DNA of 64,000 nucleotides from Fusobacteriota bacterium. Its GTDB lineage: Bacteria > Bacillota > TC1. How positions within the stretch are numbered: the stretch's first letter is position 1; each line of letters starts with the position of its first letter. The notes under the pieces are model-generated. The model worked only from the letters and a program-made list of their open reading frames with translations, made no database searches and was not told the DNA's origin. This document shows, one piece after another, positions 10,855 to 20,978 of the stretch. The stretch is taken from positions 92,067 through 156,066 of the forward strand of contig JAKEGG010000007.1 in the NCBI GenBank assembly GCA_022615965.1, given 5' to 3'. The position numbers and the translations under genes were made by a program.

Positions 10855-11331
10855 TTAGATTCTTCTAAAATTTGGTATTTCCATACCATTATCTTTTCTT
10901 CTAACATTAATGGTATTTTGCACATCAACAAAAATAGGAGAAAAGGCAATTATTTTACTGCTGATTTTGCTAACTGAACCACCTAAGGCATATACTGTTC
11001 CACTTACAAAGTCCAGTATTTTTCTTGCTTCTTCAAACTCTATTTCTTCTAAATTTACAATTACCATTTTGTTTCTTTTAAGTTCATCAGAAATTCTTAT
11101 TGAATCGTTAAAATTATTAGGACTTATAAGAACTACAGAAAATTTCTTTTTCACTTCATTGCTGAAGAGATCATCGTTAAATGCTTTTAATTCATCTTCC
11201 TGCCTTGATTCATCTTGATCATCATCATAGGAATAATCATCATTGTTGTCATCGTCTTCATATCCTTCCTCATTGTCATCATCTTCATAATCGTCATCCT
11301 TTGAAAAATAACCTTTAATTTTTTCAATCAT
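10855..11331 (-). CDS. sepF: Cell division protein SepF
   Basis: Acidic N-terminal linker then KMVIVNLEEIEFEEARKILDFVSGTVYALGGSVSKI. Confidence 0.92.
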   Translation of the reverse strand: MIEKIKGYFSKDDDYEDDDNEEGYEDDDNNDDYSYDDDQDESRQEDELKAFNDDLFSNEVKKKFSVVLISPNNFNDSIRISDELKRNKMVIVNLEEIEFEEARKILDFVSGTVYALGGSVSKISSKIIAFSPIFVDVQNTINVRRKDNGMEIPNFRRI

Positions 11332-11345
11332 AATTAACCCTCCTA

Positions 11346-12029
11346 TTATCTGTTTCCATATAGTGAAGAACCAACTCTTATTACATTGGCTCCTTCTAAT
11401 ATTGCTAATTCATAATCCTGGCTCATCCCCATAGATAAATATTCCATAGAAATATTTGCAATATCAAGGATGACTATCTCATCTCTTAACTCTCTTAATT
11501 TCCTGAAAATACTTCTTACGTACTCATGGTCCCTTGAATTAGGCGCCATGGTCATTAGCCCTTTGACTTTGATACCAGGTAAAAGTGAAATTTCCTTGAG
11601 TAAAGGTACAACAGCCTCTTTATTTAAACCAAATTTACTTTCTTCACCAGAAATGTTTACTTCCAGTAAAATATCCTGAATTAAATCAAGTTTTTGTGCC
11701 TTATTGGAAATTTCTTTTGCCAATTCAAAAGAATCCACTGAATGTATTAGTTTAACCTTACCTACTACATATTTAACTTTATTTTTTTGTAGATGACCAA
11801 TAAAGTGCCAGTTAACTCTATTTTTTATTATATCATATTTTTCTTTGAATTCTTGTGCTTTATTTTCTCCGACATCTAAAATATTTAGACTGATACTGTC
11901 TTCAATAACTGCTACAGGAAATGTTTTGGTAACTCCAACTAATAGAACCTCATCATTTCTGCCAGCTTTTTCTTTTGCAATGTTTATTTTCTCAATAATG
12001 TCTTTTAAATTCTTTTCTATATGCTTCAA
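11346..12029 (-). CDS. yggS: YggS family PLP homeostasis protein
   Basis: LLVGVTKTFP, GENKAQEF, WHFIGHLQKNKVKYVV, SMGMSQDYELAI. Confidence 0.94.
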   Translation of the reverse strand: MKHIEKNLKDIIEKINIAKEKAGRNDEVLLVGVTKTFPVAVIEDSISLNILDVGENKAQEFKEKYDIIKNRVNWHFIGHLQKNKVKYVVGKVKLIHSVDSFELAKEISNKAQKLDLIQDILLEVNISGEESKFGLNKEAVVPLLKEISLLPGIKVKGLMTMAPNSRDHEYVRSIFRKLRELRDEIVILDIANISMEYLSMGMSQDYELAILEGANVIRVGSSLYGNR

Positions 12030-12799
12030 TTTGTCACCTCATCTGTAATCATTATTATAGCCGCCATTCTTCCTGCAAATTTACCATCACGTCTATATGA
12101 AAAAAACGTTTTCTCTTTGTATGTACAGTGTTCATCAACTTCTATTTGAAATACACCTTTTCTTTTAAGGTTTTCTCTATTTATTTCACCCAAACTTATC
12201 TTTGAGCCTTTAACAAATGGTAAGTTATCAAGCTTTAAATCAGCAAGCTGATCGATTATTTCTTCGCTGACTTCATAGTTTTCCAAGCTAATCGCAGGAC
12301 CTATTATATATATCAGGTTTTCTGGTTTAGAATTAAATTTTTCTACCATCAAATCTACAGATTTTCCGGCGATATTATTAAGTGTACCTTTCCAGCCAGC
12401 ATGTAAAATACCTATTATCTTTTCCACAGGATCATATAAATATATCGGCGTACAATCAGCATAAAATGAAAATAAGGGGATGTTTGTCATTTTAGTAATC
12501 AATCCATCACAATCATCTATTGCTTCCTCATAATCAAAAGCACCTTTACCTCTATCTTCCAGCTCTACAATTTTGATATTAGTACCATGAACCTGTTTTG
12601 CTGAGGTAAGATGGGAAGGATCAACCTCAATAAAATCAGCCAATCTTTTTCTGTTTTCTATAACCTTCTCAGCTATATCTCCAACATGTAGTCCTTGATT
12701 ACCAAAATCAACAGTTGAAAATATATGTTTGATATTCAGATTTTTGTCTAATAATTCACTATGTAAAAATAGTTTGTTGTTTCTTTTACTGACTTTCAT
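12026..12799 (-). CDS. pgeF: YfiH/PgeF family purine nucleoside phosphorylase (laccase-fold)
   Basis: FYADCTPIYLYDP; ILHAGWKGTLNNI; FFSYRRDGKFAGRMAAII. Confidence 0.92.
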   Translation of the reverse strand: MKVSKRNNKLFLHSELLDKNLNIKHIFSTVDFGNQGLHVGDIAEKVIENRKRLADFIEVDPSHLTSAKQVHGTNIKIVELEDRGKGAFDYEEAIDDCDGLITKMTNIPLFSFYADCTPIYLYDPVEKIIGILHAGWKGTLNNIAGKSVDLMVEKFNSKPENLIYIIGPAISLENYEVSEEIIDQLADLKLDNLPFVKGSKISLGEINRENLKRKGVFQIEVDEHCTYKEKTFFSYRRDGKFAGRMAAIIMITDEVTN

Positions 12800-12828
12800 T
12801 TAACATCCTAACCATTTAAATAGCCGCT

Positions 12829-13305
12829 CTAAGAGCGGCTATCATCATTTTTTTTTGTTTTTAATAAGCTGTCTATCTCTTTTCTAAAGGTCTCTACATC
12901 TTTAAATTCTCTATATACAGATGCAAACCTAACATAGGCTACTGGATCTACTTTTTGTAGTTGATCCATAACCAGTTGACCTATTAATTCACTTTTAACT
13001 TCTTTACTTCCATTATTCAATAATTGTCGTTCGATTTCATTCACCATGTCTTCAGCTTGTTCCATAGTAACTTTAGTCTTCTGGCTGGCTTTCAAAATAC
13101 CTTTTAAAAGTTTATCTTTATCAAATAAATCTCTTCTGCCATTTTTTTTCACAATAATTATTGAGGTTTCTTCCGCCTTTTCATAGGTAGTAAAGCGCTT
13201 TTTACAGACAATGCATTCTCTTCTTCTTTTTATAGCATTGCCATCTTCTATATGTCTGGAATCTAGTACCTTTGAATCAGGACTGTTGCAAAAAATACAT
13301 CTCAT
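12829..13305 (-). CDS. nrdR: Transcriptional repressor NrdR
   Basis: MRCIFCNSPDSKVLDSRHIEDGNAIKRRRECIVCKKRFTTYE (zinc ribbon + ATP cone). Confidence 0.96.
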   Translation of the reverse strand: MRCIFCNSPDSKVLDSRHIEDGNAIKRRRECIVCKKRFTTYEKAEETSIIIVKKNGRRDLFDKDKLLKGILKASQKTKVTMEQAEDMVNEIERQLLNNGSKEVKSELIGQLVMDQLQKVDPVAYVRFASVYREFKDVETFRKEIDSLLKTKKNDDSRS

Positions 13306-13309
13306 ACTA

Positions 13310-14398
13310 TTATTCTAAAAATCTAGGAATAGAAAACATCATATCTAAAGTGTCTTTCTTTTCTTCCTTAACTTCTTCAGCTTTTTCTTCTTTTACTTCA
13401 TCTTGTTTACTTTTCTTTTTTTTGCTTTTCAGGCTGGTATATTCTCCTTCAAAACCTGTAGCGATAACAGTTACTGAAACCTCATCTTGTATCTCAGGAT
13501 CAATAGCTGCGCCAAAGATAACATTGACCTCACTATCACAAGCTTCAGTTACGATAGATGCTATTTCGTTTACTTCATATAAAGTCAAGTCATTGCCACC
13601 AGTAATATTTAACAATACTCCTTTGGCTCCATCAATACTAGTATCTAGTAATGCACTTGATATTGAAGCTAAAGCTGCTTCTTGTGCCCTGTTTTCACCA
13701 GTAGCTTTACCAATACCCATCAGTGCAGCTCCATTTTCTGACATAATGGTTCTCACATCAGCAAAGTCCAGATTAATCAATGCAGGCATTACAATCAAAT
13801 CAGATATGCTTTGTACACCTTGTCTTAAAATATCATCAGCCATTTTAAAGGCTTGAAGCATAGGTGTTCTTTTATCAGCTAGTTCAAGCAATTTATCATT
13901 TTGTACTATTATCAAGCTGTCAACATATTGTGATAACTTTTCAATTCCTTCTTTTGCAGAAGCTTCTCTTTTTTTACCTTCAAAAGCAAAAGGTTTAGTT
14001 ACAACACCTATTGTCAAAGCTCCAACTTCTTTGGCTATCTGTGCAATTACTGGCGCTGCGCCAGTACCAGTACCACCACCCATGCCTGCTGTGATGAAGA
14101 TCATATCTGTTCCTTGTAATAGTTTATATAATTCTTCTCTACTTTCATCTGCTGCTGCTTTTCCTATTTCCGGATTCGCACCAGCTCCTAATCCTTTGGT
14201 CAGCTTACTGCCTATTTGAATTTTTTTATTTGCTAAAGAGCTGTGTAATGATTGTGCATCTGTATTGATTGAAATAAATTCCACACCTTGTAGACCGGCT
14301 TCAATCATGCGGTTTATCGCATTATTGCCACCACCTCCTACACCAACAACTTTTATATTTGCTGAATTATTAAAATTTGCATCTTCGAATTCAATCAC
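13310..14398 (-). CDS. ftsZ: Cell division protein FtsZ
   Basis: [13 protein letters not shown] tubulin signature; C-terminal peptide SIPRFLE. Confidence 0.98.
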   Translation of the reverse strand: MIEFEDANFNNSANIKVVGVGGGGNNAINRMIEAGLQGVEFISINTDAQSLHSSLANKKIQIGSKLTKGLGAGANPEIGKAAADESREELYKLLQGTDMIFITAGMGGGTGTGAAPVIAQIAKEVGALTIGVVTKPFAFEGKKREASAKEGIEKLSQYVDSLIIVQNDKLLELADKRTPMLQAFKMADDILRQGVQSISDLIVMPALINLDFADVRTIMSENGAALMGIGKATGENRAQEAALASISSALLDTSIDGAKGVLLNITGGNDLTLYEVNEIASIVTEACDSEVNVIFGAAIDPEIQDEVSVTVIATGFEGEYTSLKSKKKKSKQDEVKEEKAEEVKEEKKDTLDMMFSIPRFLE

Positions 14399-15177
14399 GA
14401 AATACCCTCCTTAGTTTTTTTTATTATTTTTTCTGGTTTTGTAATATCAATATAGTCTATAGAATTGACTAAAATATTTGTATCAGTAATCAGCATTTCT
14501 AGAACAATAAGCTTTTTTTCTAAATTGCTTGAATCTCCAATAATAACCTTATAGCTGCTTGTGGGAAAAATAATTATCTGATCATCAACAATGGCAATTT
14601 CACCAAAAAGATATTTTTTTTCATCATTTACTGTCTCAAGTAATTTGACAATCTTTATTACATCACTATCAACTATTACCTGACCTACTGCAACCTGCTC
14701 AGATAAGCTTATACCAGTTAATATAGGTATAGATAACTGATTAAGCTTGTCCTTGATATCTATTATTTCGCCGTTATTACCAATTAAAATATATTTAGAG
14801 TTGCTCAGCAAGGTTAATATCGGTTTTTTTTCTTGCACATCTATTACCACCTTGTTTGGCAAACTTTGCTTTATTTTAATATCTTCGATAATATTATAGG
14901 ATTTTTTTATATTGTTTTCCCTGCTGACATTATTTTGTAAAAAAATGTTTTCACCTACATTTATATTAGCTACCTCTAGTATGGTCTGAGAATCCAGTGA
15001 TATTGCACCTTTAACTTCAACTTTTTCAATGTTGAAGAAGGGAGAAAACAATAAAAAATATGATAACGAAAACATCAGCATCATAAATACAAATAAAATC
15101 AAGATTTTTTTCATCAACGATTTTTTCTTAATTTTTTTTTTATTTACACCACTATTTTTGCCTTGTCTCTTTATCAA
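14395..15177 (-). CDS. ftsQ: FtsQ/DivIB family cell division protein
   Basis: Single TM, POTRA-like region ([26 protein letters not shown]), between murB and ftsZ; TTG start. Confidence 0.85.
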   Translation of the reverse strand: MIKRQGKNSGVNKKKIKKKSLMKKILILFVFMMLMFSLSYFLLFSPFFNIEKVEVKGAISLDSQTILEVANINVGENIFLQNNVSRENNIKKSYNIIEDIKIKQSLPNKVVIDVQEKKPILTLLSNSKYILIGNNGEIIDIKDKLNQLSIPILTGISLSEQVAVGQVIVDSDVIKIVKLLETVNDEKKYLFGEIAIVDDQIIIFPTSSYKVIIGDSSNLEKKLIVLEMLITDTNILVNSIDYIDITKPEKIIKKTKEGIS

Positions 15178-15206
15178 AATCCCCCCATTATTAAATATAT
15201 GTAATA

Positions 15207-15234
15207 ATTATAACATCATATTAAAAATAAGCAA
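15207..15234 (-). promoter_or_regulatory. Putative promoter upstream of ftsQ-ftsZ
   Basis: - strand TTGCTT-16nt-TATAAT in the only sizeable gap inside the dcw cluster. Confidence 0.5.
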
Positions 15235-15235
15235 A

Positions 15236-16153
15236 TTAATTATTGAATATTTTTATCTCTAATTCTAAATTAACGGAATAGTAATCGTTGATCTTATTTC
15301 TAATTATATTTATCAGTTGAATAACATCTGCAGAAGCAGCCAATTCTTCATTCAATATGAAGTTCCCATGAACAATCGAAATAACTGCTCCTCCCACTTT
15401 TAAACCTTTTAAGCCTGCCTGATCAATTAATAATCCTGCAGGTCCAATATCGGGATTTTTAAAAACACTTCCAGCACTTGGCATTTTAGGTTGTTTTTCC
15501 ATTCTGAATAATTTAGCTTCTTCATATCTCTTATCTATATCTTCTTGTTGATCTCTTTTAAGCTGTAATGTCACCTCTATTATAACAAAATCATTTTTCT
15601 CGAATATAGATGACCTATATTTAAATCCGCATTGCTCTTTAGTTATGACCTTAACTTCGCCATTATCTACAATTTTAACCTCAACCACCAAATCACCAAT
15701 TGATTTTTTATGCGCCTCAGCATTTGTTATAAGCGCCCCTCCAACTGAACCAGGTATAAATGAAAGATATTCCATACCTGACAATGAATTTTCTTTTGCT
15801 ATTTTACCGATCTTATTCAGTGATTGTCCACTTAATACCTTGATGATCCCAATATCATTTTCTGTTTTAATATTATATCTGGTAAAGTTTTTACCTAAAT
15901 AAATAACCATACCAGAAAAATATTGATCTCCAAATAATATATTGGAAGCTTTGCCAATTATATAATATTTAACATTATACTTTTTTAATAGCTTGAGTAT
16001 TATAAGCAGATCAGCCTCATTATCAGGAAAAGCAATATACTTACAAATACCACCTATTTTCCAAGTAGTTAGTCTCTTAATATCATAATCAGTCTTTAAT
16101 TCTCCATGATATAATTCTATCAACTCATTTTGAAATCCTATCATTTTACCCAT
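15236..16153 (-). CDS. murB: UDP-N-acetylenolpyruvoylglucosamine reductase
   Basis: LTTWKIGGICKYIAFP; SFIPGSVGGALITNAEAH; PSAGSVFKNP. Confidence 0.95.
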   Translation of the reverse strand: MGKMIGFQNELIELYHGELKTDYDIKRLTTWKIGGICKYIAFPDNEADLLIILKLLKKYNVKYYIIGKASNILFGDQYFSGMVIYLGKNFTRYNIKTENDIGIIKVLSGQSLNKIGKIAKENSLSGMEYLSFIPGSVGGALITNAEAHKKSIGDLVVEVKIVDNGEVKVITKEQCGFKYRSSIFEKNDFVIIEVTLQLKRDQQEDIDKRYEEAKLFRMEKQPKMPSAGSVFKNPDIGPAGLLIDQAGLKGLKVGGAVISIVHGNFILNEELAASADVIQLINIIRNKINDYYSVNLELEIKIFNN

Positions 16154-17476
16154 TTATAGAGCCTCTAATATCATCTTTCCTACTTCACAAATATTTCCTG
16201 CTCCAATTGTTAAAATTAAATCTTCTTCATGGCTATTTTTCACGATATAATCAACAATCTTACTAAATTCTTCAATATATTCACCGTTTACAGATCTGGC
16301 TAGTTTTTCTCCAGAAATCCCTGCTATTGGAGTTTCACCAGCACTATATATATTATTCACAATACAGATGTCTGATTTTTTCAAAACTTCAATAAATTCA
16401 TTATATAATTGCTTGGTTCTAGTATATCTATGTGGTTGAAAAATACTTATAACTCTTTTATAGCCGAAGGATTTTGCACCTGAAAGCAGTGCTTCTATTT
16501 CTTTAGGGTGATGAGCATAGTCATCAACAATAGTTCTCCCCTTTTTTTGTCCTATGATTTCAAATCTTCGGCCAACACCCTGAAAGGTATTTAAGCTTTT
16601 GAAAATAATATCATCTGGTATTTTCTTATCTCTGGCTAAGGCAATTGCTCCTAAAGCATTTTGTAAGTTATGAATTCCTGGCAAAGGAATATTGATAGTA
16701 CCAATATACTCACCCTTGTAATATGCTTTTGCAGTATTTCTATAATTTTGAACTTTAATTTCATCTAATGTGTAATCACAGTCTTTAAATCCAAAGGTAA
16801 TTACATTGCTTCTGCCTTCAACCAATTTTTTTATAGTTTTATCTTGTCCATTAATGATTATTTTATCTTCAATTTTTTCAATAAATTCACCAAAGGCTTT
16901 ATCAATATTGTCCTTAGTTGAATAAAAATCTAAATGATCATCATCGATATTTGTAATGACAGCAGTGTTTGTAAGTATTTTTAAAAATGAGCCATCGCTT
17001 TCATCTAATTCTGCAATAAAAACACTTCCTTTTGGATCATATTTACCATTGGCGTTTTCAAATACCAACTTACCACCAGCTGCAATACTGGGATTCATAC
17101 CACTTTTTACAAATATTTCAGCTAGCATAGTTGTTGTTGTAGTTTTACCATGAGCTCCAGCTACACCGTATACCATTTTCCCTTGAGCTAAATATCTTAA
17201 TATATCACTACGATGCCAAAGAGGTATCCCTTTATTTCTGGCATCGATAATTTCTACATTACTTTCATTAACAGCTGTGCTATAAACTACCAAATTGGTA
17301 TTTTCTGGTATATATGAATGTCCGATTTTGATTTCAGCTCCAATATTTTTTAAGTTTTGTACAGTTTCCGAATTTTTTATATCTGATCCTGTTACATTGA
17401 TGCCTTTTTCCAGACACATTTTAGCCAGTCCGCTCATGCCTGTGCCACCTATGCCTATAAAATGTATATTATTCAT
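16154..17476 (-). CDS. murC: UDP-N-acetylmuramate--L-alanine ligase
   Basis: HFIGIGGTGMSGLAKMCLEKG; GAHGKTTTTTMLA; DDYAHHPKEIEALL. Confidence 0.97.
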   Translation of the reverse strand: MNNIHFIGIGGTGMSGLAKMCLEKGINVTGSDIKNSETVQNLKNIGAEIKIGHSYIPENTNLVVYSTAVNESNVEIIDARNKGIPLWHRSDILRYLAQGKMVYGVAGAHGKTTTTTMLAEIFVKSGMNPSIAAGGKLVFENANGKYDPKGSVFIAELDESDGSFLKILTNTAVITNIDDDHLDFYSTKDNIDKAFGEFIEKIEDKIIINGQDKTIKKLVEGRSNVITFGFKDCDYTLDEIKVQNYRNTAKAYYKGEYIGTINIPLPGIHNLQNALGAIALARDKKIPDDIIFKSLNTFQGVGRRFEIIGQKKGRTIVDDYAHHPKEIEALLSGAKSFGYKRVISIFQPHRYTRTKQLYNEFIEVLKKSDICIVNNIYSAGETPIAGISGEKLARSVNGEYIEEFSKIVDYIVKNSHEEDLILTIGAGNICEVGKMILEAL

Positions 17477-18584
17477 TTAAATACTTATATGTTTCCTTCC
17501 TGATAATTTCCTTGGTATTTTCACCATATAAAATTCCCACGTTATTTTTTATTATATTATGAATCATATCAGGCTGTAAAGACTTTAAAGTTTCATATAG
17601 CTTATCACTACTTAAGTTATCTTCTTCAATTATTCTGCCTAAGCCAGCTTTTTCAATAGCCTTAGCATTTTTAAGCTGATGATTCCCAGCGGATTTTTTC
17701 ATTGGAATCTGAATGCTATAACTATTGGTTGCAATCAATTCGCATATGAAGCTGGCGCCTGATCTACTAATAACTACATCAGCAGCATTTAAAGCAAATT
17801 CCATTTCCTTTAAATAACTTAGTATGATTAGCTCCTTATTCTCTAATAGTATCTTCAACTGTTCATTTAATCCATTAACAATTTCTTCATAAAAATTTGG
17901 TCCGGTAATATGTATTATCTTATAACCAAGCTCATTTATGATTTTTTCATAAATTGGGACAAGTGTTTCATTAATGATTTTAGAACCTTGGCTACCACCA
18001 GTAACTAAAAGTATTTTATCTTCTTCCTTAAAGCCAAAATGTTCTCTGCTAATTTCCTTAGTAAATAGCTGAAAGTTTTTCCTTAAGGGCATACCTGTCA
18101 GCACCTTTTTTTTACCCTTAGGGAAAAAGCTAGCACTTTCATTGAAAGTCATCCAGATTACATCGCTGATATTACTTAAAATTTTATTGGTAAAGCCAGG
18201 AGCTACATTTTGTTCATGTATGATTATTGGTACTCTTAAGATAAATGCTGCAGATAATACTGGACCAGCTACAAAACCACCAGTACCAATAATAAGTTTT
18301 GGTTCTATTTTACTAATAATTTTCAAGCTTTGAAAAAAACCAAGGATATTTCTAAAAAAGCCTTTGATTTTTTTGAACACCGAAACACCTATAAAAGGTG
18401 CAAGTCTAATACCATAAAAAGGTATTGGCTCATTTTCCAGTATTTTTGATTCCATTCCATCATTAGCTCCTATATAATGGAGGTCCACCTCATATTCCTT
18501 AACAAGAATATCTCCTATCGCCAGAGCAGGATAAATATGTCCTCCAGTTTTACCACCAGTTAATATAACGCTATTGCTTTTCAT
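17469..18584 (-). CDS. murG: UDP-GlcNAc undecaprenyl-pyrophosphoryl-muramyl-pentapeptide transferase
   Basis: TGGKTGGHIYPALAI; HEQNVAPGFTNKIL; GGSQGSKIINE. Confidence 0.95.
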   Translation of the reverse strand: MKSNSVILTGGKTGGHIYPALAIGDILVKEYEVDLHYIGANDGMESKILENEPIPFYGIRLAPFIGVSVFKKIKGFFRNILGFFQSLKIISKIEPKLIIGTGGFVAGPVLSAAFILRVPIIIHEQNVAPGFTNKILSNISDVIWMTFNESASFFPKGKKKVLTGMPLRKNFQLFTKEISREHFGFKEEDKILLVTGGSQGSKIINETLVPIYEKIINELGYKIIHITGPNFYEEIVNGLNEQLKILLENKELIILSYLKEMEFALNAADVVISRSGASFICELIATNSYSIQIPMKKSAGNHQLKNAKAIEKAGLGRIIEEDNLSSDKLYETLKSLQPDMIHNIIKNNVGILYGENTKEIIRKETYKYLNE

Positions 18585-19704
18585 TTTTTCTCCTTTTTTT
18601 CGGTACAGTCGTTCCTAATATAAAGCCAATAATTATTAAAAAGGAAACTATTGATGATCCCCCATAACTAATAAAAGGCAAGGTTACTCCAGTAACTGGA
18701 CTTAAGGCTGTTACAACTGCTAGATTCAGTATTGTTTGTGATACAAACAGAGCACCAAAACCAATGATTGTTAATTTATTGAATTTATCGGTAGTTTCTA
18801 ATGCTATTTGTATGATAATAAAACTTAAAGAAAAAAGCAAAACAATCAGTATAGCAGCTCCAATAAAGCCTAATTCTTCGCCCACGATGGCAAAGATAAA
18901 ATCTGTATGATGTTCTGGAAGATGAAAGAATTTTTGTTTACTATTAGTAATCCCAACCCCGAAAATACCTCCATCAGCTATTGCATATAAGCTTTGTTTT
19001 GACTGATAGTCGGCTTTTAATGGATTAAGCCAGACACCCATAAAGTTTACTATTCTAAGCATCCTATAAGGTTCCAGAATAACTGCACTAACAATTCCCA
19101 ACACACCAATTATCCCAGCAATAAATGCTGGTTTCTTATTAATTCCATAAACAAAAAATATAACAAGAACTGGTATAATAAGCAGTATAGCTGAGCTTAA
19201 ATTTTCCACAGCTACTAGTCCTGCTGCGATAAAGCTAATGAAAATAGCTAATCCAGTATTTGCTTTTTTTCTTCTGGTTAATAAATGAGCTACCAAAAGT
19301 ACTAAAGCTGGTTTTAAAAGTTCAGATGGCTGAATATTTATAGGACCTAAATTGATCCATCTTTTTGAACCTCCAATTGTTTCACCAAAAATATAGGCAA
19401 TCAGCAACAGTACAATTGCCAGTGCCATAAAACTATAGATCAAAAGTGATTTATGTTTTAGTTGGCCAAATTTAAAAAATATTGTTCCAAATATTATACC
19501 AGCAATGATAAAAAATACATGTTTCAACAGATAAAACCAAGGGGGACTATCATCAACACCAATATATGAAGCACTGAAAACCATATATGAACCAAATATC
19601 AGCAATATAGATACAATAATAATCAAGCTAACACTATTGGGTATTTTTCTACCTATGCTATTTTTAAGTTTTTTATTTTTTAGCTTACTTGATTTCATTG
19701 ACAT
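18571..19704 (-). CDS. ftsW: FtsW/RodA/SpoVE family glycosyltransferase
   Basis: GGSKRWINLGPINIQPSELLKPALV; LPFISYGGSSIV. Start placed at 19704 (MSMKSSKL) rather than the track's 19800, which runs deep into murD. Confidence 0.92.
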   Translation of the reverse strand: MSMKSSKLKNKKLKNSIGRKIPNSVSLIIIVSILLIFGSYMVFSASYIGVDDSPPWFYLLKHVFFIIAGIIFGTIFFKFGQLKHKSLLIYSFMALAIVLLLIAYIFGETIGGSKRWINLGPINIQPSELLKPALVLLVAHLLTRRKKANTGLAIFISFIAAGLVAVENLSSAILLIIPVLVIFFVYGINKKPAFIAGIIGVLGIVSAVILEPYRMLRIVNFMGVWLNPLKADYQSKQSLYAIADGGIFGVGITNSKQKFFHLPEHHTDFIFAIVGEELGFIGAAILIVLLFSLSFIIIQIALETTDKFNKLTIIGFGALFVSQTILNLAVVTALSPVTGVTLPFISYGGSSIVSFLIIIGFILGTTVPKKRRKNEKQ

Positions 19705-20971
19705 AGCTTTTAAATACTTCTCCTCTATTTTCAAAGTTACTAAACTGATCGAAGCTGGCACAAGCAGGGGACAAGATAATAACTTCATCTTTCTTGGCAA
19801 TTTGCACAGCAGAATCCAAAGCAGACTTCATATCCTTACATAGGATATATTTTTTAACTCCTGCTAATTCCAGAGCATTTTTTATTTCTTCCCTTGTAGC
19901 TCCTTGCAATATAGGACATACATTATTTTCTTTTATAGTCTTTGCTAACGCTCCATAATCGACAGACTTATGACTGCCACCTAATATCAGGTATATCATT
20001 GTATTATTAAATGCTTTGATTGCAGTAATGGATGCTTCTGGATTGGTGGATTTTGAATCATTATAATATTTGACGCCATTATGCTCTCTTATAAATTCAA
20101 GTCTATGTTCTACGCCCTTGAAAGTTAGAGCACCTTGAATCAAACATTCTAATGACTGTCCAGATAAATAGCCTGCCAAAATAGCAAACATTATATTCTC
20201 TATATTGTGTATGCCAAAAATCAATAAATCTTTGATATTCAGAAGTACTTGTTTTCTATCTAGATTTAAATAAATGATATCTTTCTCTAAAAATATTCCT
20301 GTTACCTTAGTTGTAGTACTGATAAATAATTTTTTAGATATTTTTACTTCGATATTTTTTAAGTAGGGATCATCATAATTTAATATGATAAAATTACTGC
20401 TATCCATATTTTTGAATACTCTCTTTTTTATATTCAAATAATTATCCATTGTCTTATGTCTTTCCAGATGATCTGGAGTTAAATTTGTAATAATAGCTAT
20501 TTCAGGTTTAAAAAGATCAACTGCTTCTAGCTGATAGCTAGATAACTCTAAGACATAATAATCATAATCATTTTCTGTCATAGCAATAAATGGTGTTCCC
20601 ACATTGCCCACTAATACATTTTTTAAATTACATGTATTTAAAAGATGATGTATTAGATTAACTGTGGTAGTTTTACCATTTGTCCCTGTCACAGCAATGA
20701 TTTTCTTGTTTGTATTTTGAGCTGCTAATTCAATTTCATTTGTAACCTTTATGCCTAATTGATCACACTTTAATAAAAATGGATGTTGTCTAGAAATTCC
20801 AGGTGACTGAACAATAAGATCATATTCTGTTGGATCAATTTCTATAAAGGAACCATCTTCCTTTTCATCCTTAATATTAACAATAGCCTCTTTTTTTATT
20901 AAAAAAGAGGCAGTTGCTTGTCCAGTTATTCCTTTACCTAAAACCAATATTTTTTTATTCTTAAAATCCAT
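19685..20971 (-). CDS. murD: UDP-N-acetylmuramoylalanine--D-glutamate ligase
   Basis: AVTGTNGKTTTVNLI; YNDSKSTNPEASITAI; LSPACASFDQFSNFENRGEVF. Confidence 0.97.
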   Translation of the reverse strand: MDFKNKKILVLGKGITGQATASFLIKKEAIVNIKDEKEDGSFIEIDPTEYDLIVQSPGISRQHPFLLKCDQLGIKVTNEIELAAQNTNKKIIAVTGTNGKTTTVNLIHHLLNTCNLKNVLVGNVGTPFIAMTENDYDYYVLELSSYQLEAVDLFKPEIAIITNLTPDHLERHKTMDNYLNIKKRVFKNMDSSNFIILNYDDPYLKNIEVKISKKLFISTTTKVTGIFLEKDIIYLNLDRKQVLLNIKDLLIFGIHNIENIMFAILAGYLSGQSLECLIQGALTFKGVEHRLEFIREHNGVKYYNDSKSTNPEASITAIKAFNNTMIYLILGGSHKSVDYGALAKTIKENNVCPILQGATREEIKNALELAGVKKYILCKDMKSALDSAVQIAKKDEVIILSPACASFDQFSNFENRGEVFKSYVNEIK

Positions 20972-20978
20972 AATTCTC

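Noticed and set aside
13272-13856. + strand ORF of 194 aa
   Set aside because: Antisense shadow of ftsZ/nrdR; low-complexity Ser-rich translation and no SD or family signature. The same applies to the other + strand ORFs opposite - strand genes (e.g. 50788..51210, 56652..56990, 58099..58440).
19705-19800. N-terminal extension of FtsW in the ORF track (MPRKMKLLSCPLLVPAS...)
   Set aside because: Lies within the conserved C-terminus of murD; a start at 19704 fits better.
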